Of a stretch of DNA of 64,000 nt, positions 33,598 to 43,124 are shown in pieces (the stretch's first letter is position 1; each line of letters begins with the position of its first letter). Source of the stretch: UBA8437 sp964646205. GTDB lineage: Bacteria > Planctomycetota > Planctomycetia > Planctomycetales > Planctomycetaceae. A model generated the notes under the pieces. That model was not told the DNA's origin and did not search any database. It saw nothing but the letters and a program-made list of their open reading frames with translations. Where the stretch lies: NCBI GenBank assembly GCA_964646205.1, contig CAZYAZ010000022.1, positions 6,017-70,016 of the forward strand, in the 5' to 3' direction. The position numbers and the translations under genes are program-made.

Positions 33598-35885
33598 ACC
33601 ATTCCGAGCCGTTTCCGCAAAAACCACTCCAGTGACAACAGGGCAACGAAAACCCCCAGTACGTACCAGTTGTCCCACAGTTCTATGACGGTGGCCTGGG
33701 TCAACCCGTTGGCGGCAGGCTCGGCTGCCAGTTGCTCGATGGCCTCGCTGAACTGTTCCGGAGCAAATCGCCCGGCACCACTGAGTTGAGAGATCTGCTC
33801 CAACAACCCGGGATCTGCGGCGGGGTCATCCAGTTCCAGGTCACGCGCATCGATCAAGAACCTGGCCCGAGCCGGCAATCCGATCACCTGGCCGTCACGA
33901 CGAGCATTGACCTCGACCCAGTAATCTCCGGCATCAGACGTTTCGGCAAACCTCGCGGAAAACGCATCGCTTTCCCGTCGCGGCTTCAGCTGGACCTCAC
34001 GTTGGCCCGGAGCAACCACCCGGACCTGGAACTCGGCGTCGTCGATCGGCCGCCCCTCCGTGTCACGCGCCCCGAACCGCAACGGCACTTCCGAAGCCGC
34101 ATTGAATGTCCGAGGTTCCACCTGAACCCAAACCGGCTGGTCCGAGTCGTCCTCCTTGTGTGACAACCAGAAGATCATCTGTTGCCAGAATCGCTGGTGA
34201 ACTTCGCGATACCCGAACTGGAACCAGAAGTAGGTCGAGTCGCCCGCAAAGGCGATCAGCCGGCCCGTTCCGGTATCGGCCGACAACAGCATCGCATTCC
34301 CATCGGAATCCCGAGCCAGCACATCAATGAACTCGTTCTTGGGCCGGATCCGGTTCGCTTTCTCCAATGGCGGCAACGCCTCCCAACGGGTCCGATTCGC
34401 CTCCCCGTTGTCGGCAATCCGCATGATGTAATGAGCCAATCCGGCATCGGTGGGGACCACCCGAACATCCTGCATCAAGTGCAAATCGGTCTCGATCGCC
34501 CCGGCACCCTGCAATTCGGCCGGGTTCATCGCCACCGGCGACAGGGCATCCAGCGGCGTGTTGGCGTAGCCCCCGGCACCGAAAGCGCTGAATCCCCCCA
34601 GCATCAGCAAGCCCGCTCCTTCACGAACCCGCGCCGCCAGGCTGGCCAGGTGATCACGGCCAAGCGTGCTGGCTGGAACATTCCCGAGAATGTAGACGTC
34701 ATGCTGGTCGGGTGCGAACAGATCCGCAGAGAGGCTCGCCGCTCGCCCTCCTGGTCCGGTTCGTACGATATGAGTCTCAAGCTGAATCTTCTCCGACGCC
34801 CTCAGCAATTGAACACTGCGGATCTCGGGACGTGGACGATCAATGTAGGCCACCCGAATCCCACCGCGTCGAACGCTGATCAACGACCGGCGCAGATTGT
34901 TGGTTTGACGGACCTCACCGGGAAGGCCATCGGCCTCGACGGCAATCTTGAATTCTCCGGCCCGGGTGGGAACAAAAGACAACTCGATCTGACGAACGTC
35001 CTCATTCTGGGTGGTCGTGATCCGCCGGATCGGAGACGTCCGCCCCGTAGGTGGTGGCTGAACCATCGGCCCCGACTGACCGACCGTCCGTCCGGTCCGA
35101 TCCTCGACCTTCAGCCGCACGGTGACATCACGATTGGCCGCTCCCATCAGCCGCACCCGCGCTCGAACGATCACCGCCTTGTTTTCGAAGACGACTCGAT
35201 CAACAAGCAAATCGTCGACAGCCACATCAAGCGAATTGTCGCTGGCTCCAGAAGCTCCAAAAGGAACGGTGTACACACGCAAGCCCTGGTCTCCCAGCAG
35301 TCGCGCCACACGACGCGGATCAAGATCAAACGGAGCGATCGCCCGTTGGGCACCGTCCCCCATCAGGATCACGCCACTGATCTGTTGATTTCGAGCCTCC
35401 TGGAACACTTTCTCAAGCACGCTGCCCATCGCCGTCTGATCACCAGTCGTTTCAGTTTCCGGCAACCGATCTCGGCTCAGTTCCAAGGGAACAAGTTCTT
35501 TGTCAAAGTCGAAAAACCGAACCTCGATGTTCCCATCAACCTCTTCCAATTGATCCCGATTCGCCGCGACCGTCTCGACCAGTGCCTCCCGACGTGTCTT
35601 GCCACCGGCCGCGTCCGCGACTCCCATGCTCTTGGAACGATCCATCACCACGGCCAGCACCCGCGGTCTGCTGTCGGGTTCAACCAGTTGCAGGCTGGGC
35701 CGGAACATCGTGAAAGCCAGCACCAGGACCACGGCGAGCCGAAGCAACAGCAGCAGCCTGGCAGCGCCCGGTGACACGGTGCGCAGACGACGGGGATAAC
35801 TCCAGATGATCATCCCCATGACGGCGACAATGACCACCACAACCATCGACCAGTGCCAGGCCGGTGCCATATCGAACCGGATCAT
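33594..35885 (-). CDS. VWA-domain membrane protein
   Basis: The 763-residue protein has two transmembrane helices near residues 12-28 and 44-61, then a von Willebrand factor A domain with metal motif DRSKS (in AVVMDRSKSMG) and SGVILMGDGAQRA. A middle portion looks like a class-I glutamine-amidotransferase-like fold (DVYILGNVPASTL, GAGLLMLGGFSAFGAGG), followed by a beta-sandwich region and a C-terminal helix (WYVLGVFVALLSLEWFL) with a basic end. The layout equals that of the protein encoded at 6888-9272. It overlaps the BatA-like gene upstream by an ATGA, so the two are coupled. A cell-envelope role is likely but unproven. Confidence 0.85.
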   Translation of the reverse strand: MIRFDMAPAWHWSMVVVVIVAVMGMIIWSYPRRLRTVSPGAARLLLLLRLAVVLVLAFTMFRPSLQLVEPDSRPRVLAVVMDRSKSMGVADAAGGKTRREALVETVAANRDQLEEVDGNIEVRFFDFDKELVPLELSRDRLPETETTGDQTAMGSVLEKVFQEARNQQISGVILMGDGAQRAIAPFDLDPRRVARLLGDQGLRVYTVPFGASGASDNSLDVAVDDLLVDRVVFENKAVIVRARVRLMGAANRDVTVRLKVEDRTGRTVGQSGPMVQPPPTGRTSPIRRITTTQNEDVRQIELSFVPTRAGEFKIAVEADGLPGEVRQTNNLRRSLISVRRGGIRVAYIDRPRPEIRSVQLLRASEKIQLETHIVRTGPGGRAASLSADLFAPDQHDVYILGNVPASTLGRDHLASLAARVREGAGLLMLGGFSAFGAGGYANTPLDALSPVAMNPAELQGAGAIETDLHLMQDVRVVPTDAGLAHYIMRIADNGEANRTRWEALPPLEKANRIRPKNEFIDVLARDSDGNAMLLSADTGTGRLIAFAGDSTYFWFQFGYREVHQRFWQQMIFWLSHKEDDSDQPVWVQVEPRTFNAASEVPLRFGARDTEGRPIDDAEFQVRVVAPGQREVQLKPRRESDAFSARFAETSDAGDYWVEVNARRDGQVIGLPARARFLIDARDLELDDPAADPGLLEQISQLSGAGRFAPEQFSEAIEQLAAEPAANGLTQATVIELWDNWYVLGVFVALLSLEWFLRKRLGMV

Positions 35886-38389
35886 CCACGGCCTCCGGCC
35901 ACATTCGCCTGGCTTCCCCGATCGGTGTCGTAGAACCGGTTGGCGACCAGGTGTTCACAGCAAAACGCCAGGAGAAGAAGAACCAGCACCAGCGGAAACA
36001 CCTCTCGCCCCACCCTCATATCACCGACCCGGCGTTCGAGTTCCTCGAGATCGCGGGCGACCTGGTAACGATCAGCACCCAGCAACGCGTCCAGGTCCTC
36101 ACTCCCCAGTCTCGTCAAGTCGCGTTCGGCGGCATCCAGATTCAGACTGAATCCGGCTCCCCATTCGGCCGCATCACCCCGACCTCGCACCTGGTAATGC
36201 CCCAGGGACTCGGACACATCGATCGTGAGCGATTGGCCGTCGCGGGACTGGCCCGGCTGCTGACTGCCATCGGGAGTCACAACGGAGAACTCGGTAACCG
36301 GTCGCGATGGAAACAATTGGATCGCCAGCGAGGTATTCGCCTCGTAGGTGTAAGCTTCGCCGGAACGCTGGGCCAGGTAACCCACCAGTTGATCGACGAG
36401 CACCACGTACCAGTCCGAACGGGCCAGGTCATTCCATTGCCAGCGCAAATCCAGGGCGGTGGCCAACATCAGCGAACGCCCGCGGCCCAACCCGCGTTCC
36501 AGCAACGCCGGATCGTGAGCATCTCCGGTGAAGCGAGACACCACCTGGCTACCCACGGTGGCTTTCAGTCTCCAGTAGTACCGGACATCTCGTAACACGA
36601 GGTCACCGGCACCTCCAAGATCCGCGAACAATTTCAAAGCCGGATGGGTCGTGTTGCGGAGATCAAGATATTCGGGTGGCGTGAACTTTCGTGACACATC
36701 CAGCGCGGCTGGCAAGACGGCCTGGGCAGCGGCGGTGTTGTAGGAGGATGGCTTCACTCCACGACCTTTTTGCCAATGGACGCTCGAGCCCAAGACGACG
36801 CCCAGCCCGCCTCCTTCCTGGACAAACCCTTCCAGGTTGTTCCACGATTCGTCTCGAATCTCGGGCACATTCATCAGGATCACGGCCCGGTATTCTGCCA
36901 GTTTGGCATCGGACAATCGATTGGGGGGCAGATGATCACAGCGAAACCGTGCCTTGCCTCGCTCCACCTCTTGCCGTGGAGACAGGGCCTCGACAAGGTA
37001 GGCCGCCTCCGCTGCCGTCGGCGCGACCAGCAGGACGCGAGGAGCCGAGGCAACCGCCACGGTAAAAAATGCCACGTCGTCGGCAGCCAATGGGTCGCTC
37101 GAACGCAACCGCAATTCTCCCTGCACATATGGACCGGTGAGCCCATCGGCCACCAGGCTGACTGTCGCTTCCGATTCACCCATCAGCTTGACCTCTGCCG
37201 ACCCACGAGGCACACGTTGACCGGCGGCGTTGAGGACCACCAGATCCACCGTCTGAGCCACCTCACCTTTCAGCCCGGTGCCGTTCACTGCTGCGGTAAT
37301 TGTCACCGCTCCTCCATCGGCGACTGTCTGTCGCGAGAGGTCCAACGAGGCGATTCCGGTGTTGACCGGTTTGGCCACCCCCGTATCCACGACATAAACA
37401 CCTCCCAGCCACGGACACTCTTCCACTGCCCGACTCAACCGGCCCGCGTCGGCGGTTCCCCGTGACCAGGCGCCACGAGCCAGGTCGGTAAACACGTAGA
37501 CCTCGCGGACATATCCGTCCTCGCCAGCCGCCCGACCCACTTCACGTTCGCGATGCGACTCCAGAAGGGACAGGCCACTTTCGATGCAACCGTTGAGCGT
37601 ACGACTGACCGAATGCAGGGCCAATTGATCGATACGGCGGCCCAGGGCCACCGGGCTGGACTGAAAGATTACGAAGCGACCAGCCGACGCCGGAGATTCA
37701 TCTCCATCCGCAGACACACCACGAGCCGATTCGACTGCGGTGTCGATCACTGCCACCTGGCTCCCGGCCGGGAGACGGTCCAGATGTTCCAGGGCGATGT
37801 CCTGGGCCACCTCGAGCCGAGTTTTGCTCTGATGACGGTATTCCATGCTCTGGCTGGTGTCGAAAACGAAGACCGCCGCAACCGGTGCATTGCGGGCCGC
37901 GCCCAACGACGGATTGGTTGCCTCGGCCCCAACCCGGGGTCCATACCAACCCAGCGACCACAAGGCCAACAACAACAGCAACAGCCCCCCCAGCCCTCCA
38001 CGCAACAGGGAGCGACGGGTCGCCAGCACGTGCCTCGGCCACTCGCGACGACGCCAGAGACCAATCACCACCCGGTAAACAATCAACGGGATGATGAAAA
38101 CGGCCACCAACCCCAACACCTCGCCCGGCCATTGTGGCCAATAGTCGGCAGCCGGTAACTTGGGACGGGCAACCGCCAGGACGACCAACACGATCAACGC
38201 CATCCGCAACAGCAACAACCAGATGTGCCGCAGCCGCAATCGCCGGCGATTGTGCCGCCGCCGTTGCTCAAGCAAACGCAGCGCGGGGAACAGGTGAGGT
38301 TTGGGCCGGGCCCGTAGCATCATGTGCAGGAGAACCGGCACAGCAGCCAGGCCAAGTCCATAGATGATGGCGGGGTTGATCAGTTGCAT
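35882..38389 (-). CDS. BatA-like membrane protein with VWA domain
   Basis: The 835-residue protein starts with the BatA N-terminal domain (INPAIIYGLGLAAVPVLLHM and PHLFPALRLLEQRRR) and has helices near 5-22, 56-77, 90-110 and 129-150. A VWA domain with DTSQS in FVFDTSQSMEY and a later YVFTDLARG follows; an amidotransferase-like domain (about 455-560) and a C-terminal helix near the end (REVFPLVLVLLLLAFCCEHL) complete it. BatA proteins belong to operons with MoxR ATPases and DUF58 proteins, but neither is present within this window. It is the first gene of a two-gene coupled unit, 74 bases after the phosphatase gene. Confidence 0.87.
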   Translation of the reverse strand: MQLINPAIIYGLGLAAVPVLLHMMLRARPKPHLFPALRLLEQRRRHNRRRLRLRHIWLLLLRMALIVLVVLAVARPKLPAADYWPQWPGEVLGLVAVFIIPLIVYRVVIGLWRRREWPRHVLATRRSLLRGGLGGLLLLLLALWSLGWYGPRVGAEATNPSLGAARNAPVAAVFVFDTSQSMEYRHQSKTRLEVAQDIALEHLDRLPAGSQVAVIDTAVESARGVSADGDESPASAGRFVIFQSSPVALGRRIDQLALHSVSRTLNGCIESGLSLLESHREREVGRAAGEDGYVREVYVFTDLARGAWSRGTADAGRLSRAVEECPWLGGVYVVDTGVAKPVNTGIASLDLSRQTVADGGAVTITAAVNGTGLKGEVAQTVDLVVLNAAGQRVPRGSAEVKLMGESEATVSLVADGLTGPYVQGELRLRSSDPLAADDVAFFTVAVASAPRVLLVAPTAAEAAYLVEALSPRQEVERGKARFRCDHLPPNRLSDAKLAEYRAVILMNVPEIRDESWNNLEGFVQEGGGLGVVLGSSVHWQKGRGVKPSSYNTAAAQAVLPAALDVSRKFTPPEYLDLRNTTHPALKLFADLGGAGDLVLRDVRYYWRLKATVGSQVVSRFTGDAHDPALLERGLGRGRSLMLATALDLRWQWNDLARSDWYVVLVDQLVGYLAQRSGEAYTYEANTSLAIQLFPSRPVTEFSVVTPDGSQQPGQSRDGQSLTIDVSESLGHYQVRGRGDAAEWGAGFSLNLDAAERDLTRLGSEDLDALLGADRYQVARDLEELERRVGDMRVGREVFPLVLVLLLLAFCCEHLVANRFYDTDRGSQANVAGGRG

Positions 38390-38463
38390 CAGGTGACGTC
38401 ACCAACCGGCAATTCCGCTCACATTCTAACTGCTGGGACTCGATTCTGAAAAACCCAACCGGG

Positions 38464-39267
38464 TCATTCGGTACCAGCAATCACCTTCAATACCGCATCG
38501 CGTATCTCGGCATTGACACTCAGGCCATTGCCACCATCGACAACCGCCCGTCCATCCAGCGTCACGAAGTGACCACCGGCCTCCTGTAGAATCGGCAACA
38601 GCGCCGCCGCGTCCCAAGTATTCATCTCCGGATCAACCATCACGTCGGCACGACCGGTCGCCACCAACAGGTGGCCGTAACAGTCGCTCCAGCCCCGGAC
38701 CAGTCCTGACGCGGCACAGAGACGATCGAACGTCTCCTGGCGACCGGTCGTTCTCCATCCGGTGATCGTGGTCGTGCAAAACAGTGCCTCGTCCAGTCGA
38801 TCGACAGTCGACACACGGGCTTCCTGCGGCTGGCCTGCCCCGTGCTGCCACCAGGCGCCCAGGCCAACTCCGGCAAAAACCACCTCATCGAGAGCTGGCA
38901 TCCGACAGACTCCGGCCACCATCTGGCCCTCGTGTTCCAGTCCGATCAACGTACCGAACAGCGGCACGTGATGAATGAACGACTTGGTCCCGTCAATCGG
39001 ATCGAGAATCCAGCGGAACCCACTGGTCCCCGCCGTCTCGTCGAACTCCTCGCCCAGCACTCCGTCACCCGACCACGTTTCGGCCACGCGGTCACGAATC
39101 AACTGCTCCGCCTGACGATCGGCAACCGTCACCGGAGTCTCATCACGTTTCCGTTCGACGGTGAGTTCCGGGTCGTCGAAATACCGCAGTATCAATTCCC
39201 CCACCTCTGCGGCCAGGGCCACCGCAAAATCGAGTCGGCTGGCAAGATCGTTCACCGGAGCACTCAT
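38464..39267 (-). CDS. Inositol monophosphatase-family phosphatase, histidinol-phosphatase type
   Basis: A 267-residue Mg-dependent phosphatase. The metal ligands are seen as Glu73/Glu74 (GEEF), Asp89 and Asp92 in LDPIDGTKSF and Asp in NTWDAAALLPI. The sequence is closest in feel to HisN-type histidinol-phosphate phosphatases (TPVTVADRQAEQLIRD, TSGFRWILDPIDGTKSF), which act in histidine biosynthesis; inositol-1-phosphatase is the alternative. ATG at 39267 overlaps the LarA-like stop (ATGA). It is the last gene of the coupled exchanger-LarA-phosphatase operon. Confidence 0.88.
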   Translation of the reverse strand: MSAPVNDLASRLDFAVALAAEVGELILRYFDDPELTVERKRDETPVTVADRQAEQLIRDRVAETWSGDGVLGEEFDETAGTSGFRWILDPIDGTKSFIHHVPLFGTLIGLEHEGQMVAGVCRMPALDEVVFAGVGLGAWWQHGAGQPQEARVSTVDRLDEALFCTTTITGWRTTGRQETFDRLCAASGLVRGWSDCYGHLLVATGRADVMVDPEMNTWDAAALLPILQEAGGHFVTLDGRAVVDGGNGLSVNAEIRDAVLKVIAGTE

Positions 39268-40505
39268 GCCAGTTTCTCCTCGAGACGATGCAGATACTCA
39301 CCGGCACGCCGAACGAGCAACACTCCCTCGTCCTCTCGATCCGCAAACGAATCGACGTCGATCGTCGCCGGATCGCGCCAACCCAGGTTCACGCTCCGAC
39401 ACATCTCCTCGGACAAAGCCGTCGCCAATGTCACCGAGATCCGGGGGACCTCGACACCGTCGACCATTCGTCCACCACCGCGAACGTGGGTCGAATGAGC
39501 CAAAACTCCACGAGGGATATCAGCAAACCGTTCCGGCTCGCTCGTGAAATAGTCCCGGATGTGGTACCCCACCTGCTTGATCAACTCGCCATGAGTCACT
39601 GAGATTTCGGTCAGATGTGGGGCGTAGATGATCAACTCGCCCCCGTCGGCTACAACCGGCTCGAGTTTGTACATGCACTTCCCTGCCACCCACAGTTCAT
39701 CGTACATCGGTGGCGCACAAGACAGCACCGTGTGAAACGGGTGGGATTTCCAGCGAATATGAGTCCGATTGGACAGTTCAGCGGCACTCGACCAGGCAGA
39801 CTCGGGAGTCCCGTAAAAGAGATCCAGGACGCCACCGTCCTCCCCGACAACAAATGACACGCAACGACGCTCCACCTCGATCATCGCCGCGGCCCTGTCA
39901 ACCACCTCACGAACCGGTGTCTGCTTCTTGCCGATAATCTGTGAGTTGGTGATCAGGGCTCCCAGCCAATGGAAAAAATTCAGGATCTCCGCCCCGGCAA
40001 TTCCCGGAAAGAAATACTTGTTGCCCCCCGAAAAACCAACCACCTCGTGCGGAAACACCGGGCCAAGAACCAGTAGCACATCGTAGTCGTCGATTCTCGA
40101 ATTGATTTCGACGGCGACGTCCTCCGACAGCAGCCCGCCGGAGAGTGCGGCGGTGTCTTGGGCGGTCAATGTGCCAATACGTTTCAATCGATCCGGCCGG
40201 TCCCACTCGTGGTTGTACAGCCCTATTGACTCGGACCCCTCCAGTTCTCCCAGTCCCAGCATTTCCCCGATCGCCGACTCACTCATCGCCGGGTGTGTTC
40301 CCAGCGCCACGATCACGTCAATGGATTCGGCCACCGGACCAATCCGCCGGTACACGCCTCCAAACAGCAACGGCAGCGGTGCCGTCCGGGTGGTGTCCGG
40401 GACAATTACCAGCACGCGACGACCGACAAAGTCGTCGACGGGAACCTGCGAGCCGAACCAGTCCACAACCGATGACGGGTCCATCGACTGCGATGAATGG
40501 CTCAT
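39264..40505 (-). CDS. LarA-like (DUF2088) nickel-pincer racemase/epimerase family
   Basis: LarA proteins racemise lactate or epimerise other 2-hydroxy acids using a nickel-pincer nucleotide cofactor. The 413-residue protein has the family motifs: DTTRTAP (from Asp37), GTHPAM with His71, and FPHEVVGFSGGNKYFFPG with His153 and Lys163, the latter being the residue that bears the cofactor in LarA. No larB, larC or larE cofactor genes are in the window. The substrate cannot be told; many family members are not lactate racemases. ATG at 40505 overlaps the exchanger stop (ATGA), so the two are coupled. Confidence 0.85.
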   Translation of the reverse strand: MSHSSQSMDPSSVVDWFGSQVPVDDFVGRRVLVIVPDTTRTAPLPLLFGGVYRRIGPVAESIDVIVALGTHPAMSESAIGEMLGLGELEGSESIGLYNHEWDRPDRLKRIGTLTAQDTAALSGGLLSEDVAVEINSRIDDYDVLLVLGPVFPHEVVGFSGGNKYFFPGIAGAEILNFFHWLGALITNSQIIGKKQTPVREVVDRAAAMIEVERRCVSFVVGEDGGVLDLFYGTPESAWSSAAELSNRTHIRWKSHPFHTVLSCAPPMYDELWVAGKCMYKLEPVVADGGELIIYAPHLTEISVTHGELIKQVGYHIRDYFTSEPERFADIPRGVLAHSTHVRGGGRMVDGVEVPRISVTLATALSEEMCRSVNLGWRDPATIDVDSFADREDEGVLLVRRAGEYLHRLEEKLA

Positions 40506-41587
40506 GAGGCACCACCGCCGTAGAGCGCATTGATGATCACGAACATGACATAACACAACAACAACGGTGCACCCATCCAGCGTTGAAACGTATTCACCCG
40601 GATGGCCTGGAAAATCGACATGCGAAAAATGACCAGGATCAGCAACATTGTCGGCAGGTGCAATCGAAGAAATATTTCCCGGGCAAACGCGTCGGTGACC
40701 GAATCGTCAACAATCGGCAACTCGGCAGCAATCGCCGACGCACCGATCACGAACAGCACGTTGAGCACGTCTGCACCGATCACGTTGCCGACAAGCAACT
40801 CGGGGTGACCACGTCGGATCGCGGTAATACCCACCACCAGTTCTGGCAACGACGTCCCAAAGGCCACCAGTGTTGCTGACAATACAACGTCCGGGACTGA
40901 CAGCCGCCGGGCCATCACTTCGACCGACTCGATCAGCACGTGGCTGCTGGCCACCACCACCACCGCTCCGACCAACAACACTCCCAACAACACGACCACT
41001 TTTCCAGTCGTCTTTTTGTCATCCTCCGCCTCGGCAACCGGGTCCACATCAGGCTCGGCTTCCTGTACTTCGTCCTGGAGGCTCCACCGGACCGAAACAA
41101 CCATGTAGAACGCCAAAAGGACCAGGAACATCCCACCGGCCCAATGGGGCACCACCGCCATGTCACCATCAGCCAGCCACAGCCCGTAACAGAGGCCGGC
41201 CAACACAACGGCGGATCCAAACTGTACCCATCCCTGCCGCGCCAGTAGGAAACGATTGACCGGCAGCCGGGTCAACAGGCATCCCAGGCCGAATATCAAC
41301 CCGGTGTCGGCAATGACCGACCCCACAGCATTTCCCAAAGCCAGGCCGCTATTGCCTTCCCACGCCGCCATCACGCTGACGGCGCACTCCGGGGCGGTCG
41401 TCCCAAGGCTAACGATTGTCGCCCCGACGATGATCTGCGGGACTCCCAGACGCCGGGCCAGTGAACTGGCACTCTCGACAAGCCAATCCGCGCCAATCAT
41501 CAGGGTAAACATCGAGACCGCAACCAGGCCCAGTAGCACCGCCCAGTGCAGATCCTGGAACCACTCGCGAGGAATCAGGTGTTCCAC
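40502..41587 (-). CDS. Sodium/calcium exchanger family membrane protein (CaCA)
   Basis: The 361-residue protein has about ten hydrophobic helices in two halves, each with the conserved alpha repeat: GATIVSLGTTAPECAVSVMA and SATLVAFGTSLPELVVGIT, whose acidic residues bind the cation. A charged cytoplasmic loop (about 175-195, DEVQEAEPDVDPVAEAEDD) lies between the halves. The protein probably exchanges Na+ or H+ for Ca2+ or another divalent cation at the inner membrane. It is the first gene of a coupled operon with a LarA-like racemase and a phosphatase. Confidence 0.93.
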   Translation of the reverse strand: MEHLIPREWFQDLHWAVLLGLVAVSMFTLMIGADWLVESASSLARRLGVPQIIVGATIVSLGTTAPECAVSVMAAWEGNSGLALGNAVGSVIADTGLIFGLGCLLTRLPVNRFLLARQGWVQFGSAVVLAGLCYGLWLADGDMAVVPHWAGGMFLVLLAFYMVVSVRWSLQDEVQEAEPDVDPVAEAEDDKKTTGKVVVLLGVLLVGAVVVVASSHVLIESVEVMARRLSVPDVVLSATLVAFGTSLPELVVGITAIRRGHPELLVGNVIGADVLNVLFVIGASAIAAELPIVDDSVTDAFAREIFLRLHLPTMLLILVIFRMSIFQAIRVNTFQRWMGAPLLLCYVMFVIINALYGGGAS

Positions 41588-41816
41588 GGTCTTTCGCCAT
41601 TTTTCCGAACCAACAACCCGAACATCCTAACGGTCACCTCAATCAGCCGGAAGCCTTGCCCCCAAACCACCCAGGACGCTCGATTGGTCCGATTGTATCG
41701 GTTCTAGGGGCTACCGGTTCGATTGTGTGCCTTACACCGAAGAAAACGCGGGTTTTACCACGTGTAGTGACCGATAGAACTCTGGGGTAAATCGACCCGG
41801 GTAAGGAACTCGGCAC

Positions 41817-42161
41817 GTGCAACGTGAAATGAACGTCTTGGCGTTGGTGAAAAACTCGGAGCGCTACGTCTTCCTTTACGATGACGACAGCACCGAGAGT
41901 GTCCTGCAAAAGCTGGGGCAATACGCGGCTGACGAGGAGTTGAGCTTCAGTTGGTATGACGCCGCTGTGCTCAGCCAGAAAGTCAGGCGGCTCAAGGAAG
42001 AGACGATCGCCAACACATCGGCGGTCTCCTCGTCCTCAAGTCCCGCGGCAGCGGCTTCTGCGTCGCCAACCACCGCCCCACCGTCACCCTCTCCGGAAAC
42101 TCCGCCACAGTCGGCGCCGATGCCCGGTCTGAGGCTTCGTGGAGTCGGCCGCCTGCCCTGA
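41817..42161 (+). CDS. Small conserved hypothetical protein with low-complexity tail
   Basis: A 114-residue protein that I cannot assign. The first 60 residues appear folded (MNVLALVKNSERYVFLYDD, ESVLQKLGQYAADEELSF, AAVLSQKVRRLKEE); the rest is a Ser/Ala/Pro-rich disordered tail ending in a short basic segment (PGLRLRGVGRLP). GTG at 41817 is preceded by AAGGAA; a possible ATG at 41829 lacks a ribosome-binding site. It stands 16 bases before the recombinase gene, so the two should be one transcript. The antisense frame here is a shadow. Confidence 0.7.
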   Translation: MQREMNVLALVKNSERYVFLYDDDSTESVLQKLGQYAADEELSFSWYDAAVLSQKVRRLKEETIANTSAVSSSSSPAAAASASPTTAPPSPSPETPPQSAPMPGLRLRGVGRLP

Positions 42162-42177
42162 CGAATCGAGGATTCTC

Positions 42178-43086
42178 ATGCAGACAGCCATCGAGGGCTT
42201 TCTGCGGTACCTGCGAATCGAACGGAACGCATCGCCGCTGACCTTGAAGTCGTACGGCGCGGACCTGGCCGACCTGTTGCGGTTCTTCCGGTCGTCCGAG
42301 GACCGGTTGCCAGCCCCTGCGAACATTTCGATCGGCCAACTGCGTGCGTTCGTGGCGGACCTGCACCAGCGGGGGTACGCCCGCAGTACCGTCGCACGGC
42401 GATTGGCCAGCCTGCGGAGCTTCTTCGAATACTGTCGTCGCGAAAAACTGGTCGAATCCAATCCGGCACGGGCGCTGCGTACTCCCCGACAGGGGCGACG
42501 TTTGCCGCACTTCCTGAACACCAAACAGGTCGCCGCGCTTCTCGAAACCCCGTCGAAAGACCAGCCAGCCGGGCTGCGAGATCGGGCAATTCTGGAGACG
42601 CTCTATTCAGCCGGGCTACGGGTCAGCGAACTGGTTGCGATGAATCTCGAGGACTGGGACCGTGACGGCAACATCGTGAGGGTCAGGGGAAAGGGCCGCA
42701 AGGAGCGAATCGCACCGATCGGACGATTTGCCGCCGCATCATTGTCGAACTGGCTCGAGGTGCGGCGACCCGCATCGGACATCAGCCCTGCAGAACAAGA
42801 CGCCGTATTCCTGAACCGATTCGGTCACCGGTTGACCGCCCGCAGCGTTGGCCGGCTACTGGAGAAACACATCGCCGCCGCCGGGCTCGACCAACTCACC
42901 TCGCCTCATACGCTCCGGCACAGCTTTGCCAGCCATATGCTCGACGGGGGTGCCGATCTCCGCAGTGTCCAGGAACTGCTTGGACACAAGAGCCTGACCA
43001 CGACGCAGATCTACACTCACGTCAGCACCAGGCGACTGCGTGAGACCTACGAGCGAGCACACCCGCACGCTCGCAACCAGAAGTGA
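42178..43086 (+). CDS. Tyrosine recombinase, XerC/XerD family
   Basis: The 302-residue protein is a Xer-type site-specific recombinase that resolves chromosome dimers at dif. It has the N-terminal SAM-like DNA-binding domain (about 1-90) and the catalytic domain with the full set of active residues: Arg148, Lys172, His244, Arg247, His270 and the nucleophile Tyr279 (IYTHVS). The length is usual for XerC/XerD rather than a phage integrase, and no prophage or attachment site is seen nearby. ATG at 42178 has GAGGA upstream. XerC and XerD cannot be told apart with certainty. Confidence 0.92.
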   Translation: MQTAIEGFLRYLRIERNASPLTLKSYGADLADLLRFFRSSEDRLPAPANISIGQLRAFVADLHQRGYARSTVARRLASLRSFFEYCRREKLVESNPARALRTPRQGRRLPHFLNTKQVAALLETPSKDQPAGLRDRAILETLYSAGLRVSELVAMNLEDWDRDGNIVRVRGKGRKERIAPIGRFAAASLSNWLEVRRPASDISPAEQDAVFLNRFGHRLTARSVGRLLEKHIAAAGLDQLTSPHTLRHSFASHMLDGGADLRSVQELLGHKSLTTTQIYTHVSTRRLRETYERAHPHARNQK

Positions 43087-43124
43087 CCACGACGACGCTC
43101 CTGGAACCGGTCCCGCTTCACGCC

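Noticed and set aside
34182..35774. Long open frame of 530 codons on the plus strand
   Set aside because: It is antisense to the VWA membrane protein gene, has the composition of a GC-rich shadow (many Arg, His, Gln, Pro) and no recognisable motif.
41643..41921. Minus-strand 92-codon frame
   Set aside because: It overlaps the small gene at 41817 in antisense and the rest is intergenic; no family similarity or ribosome-binding site.
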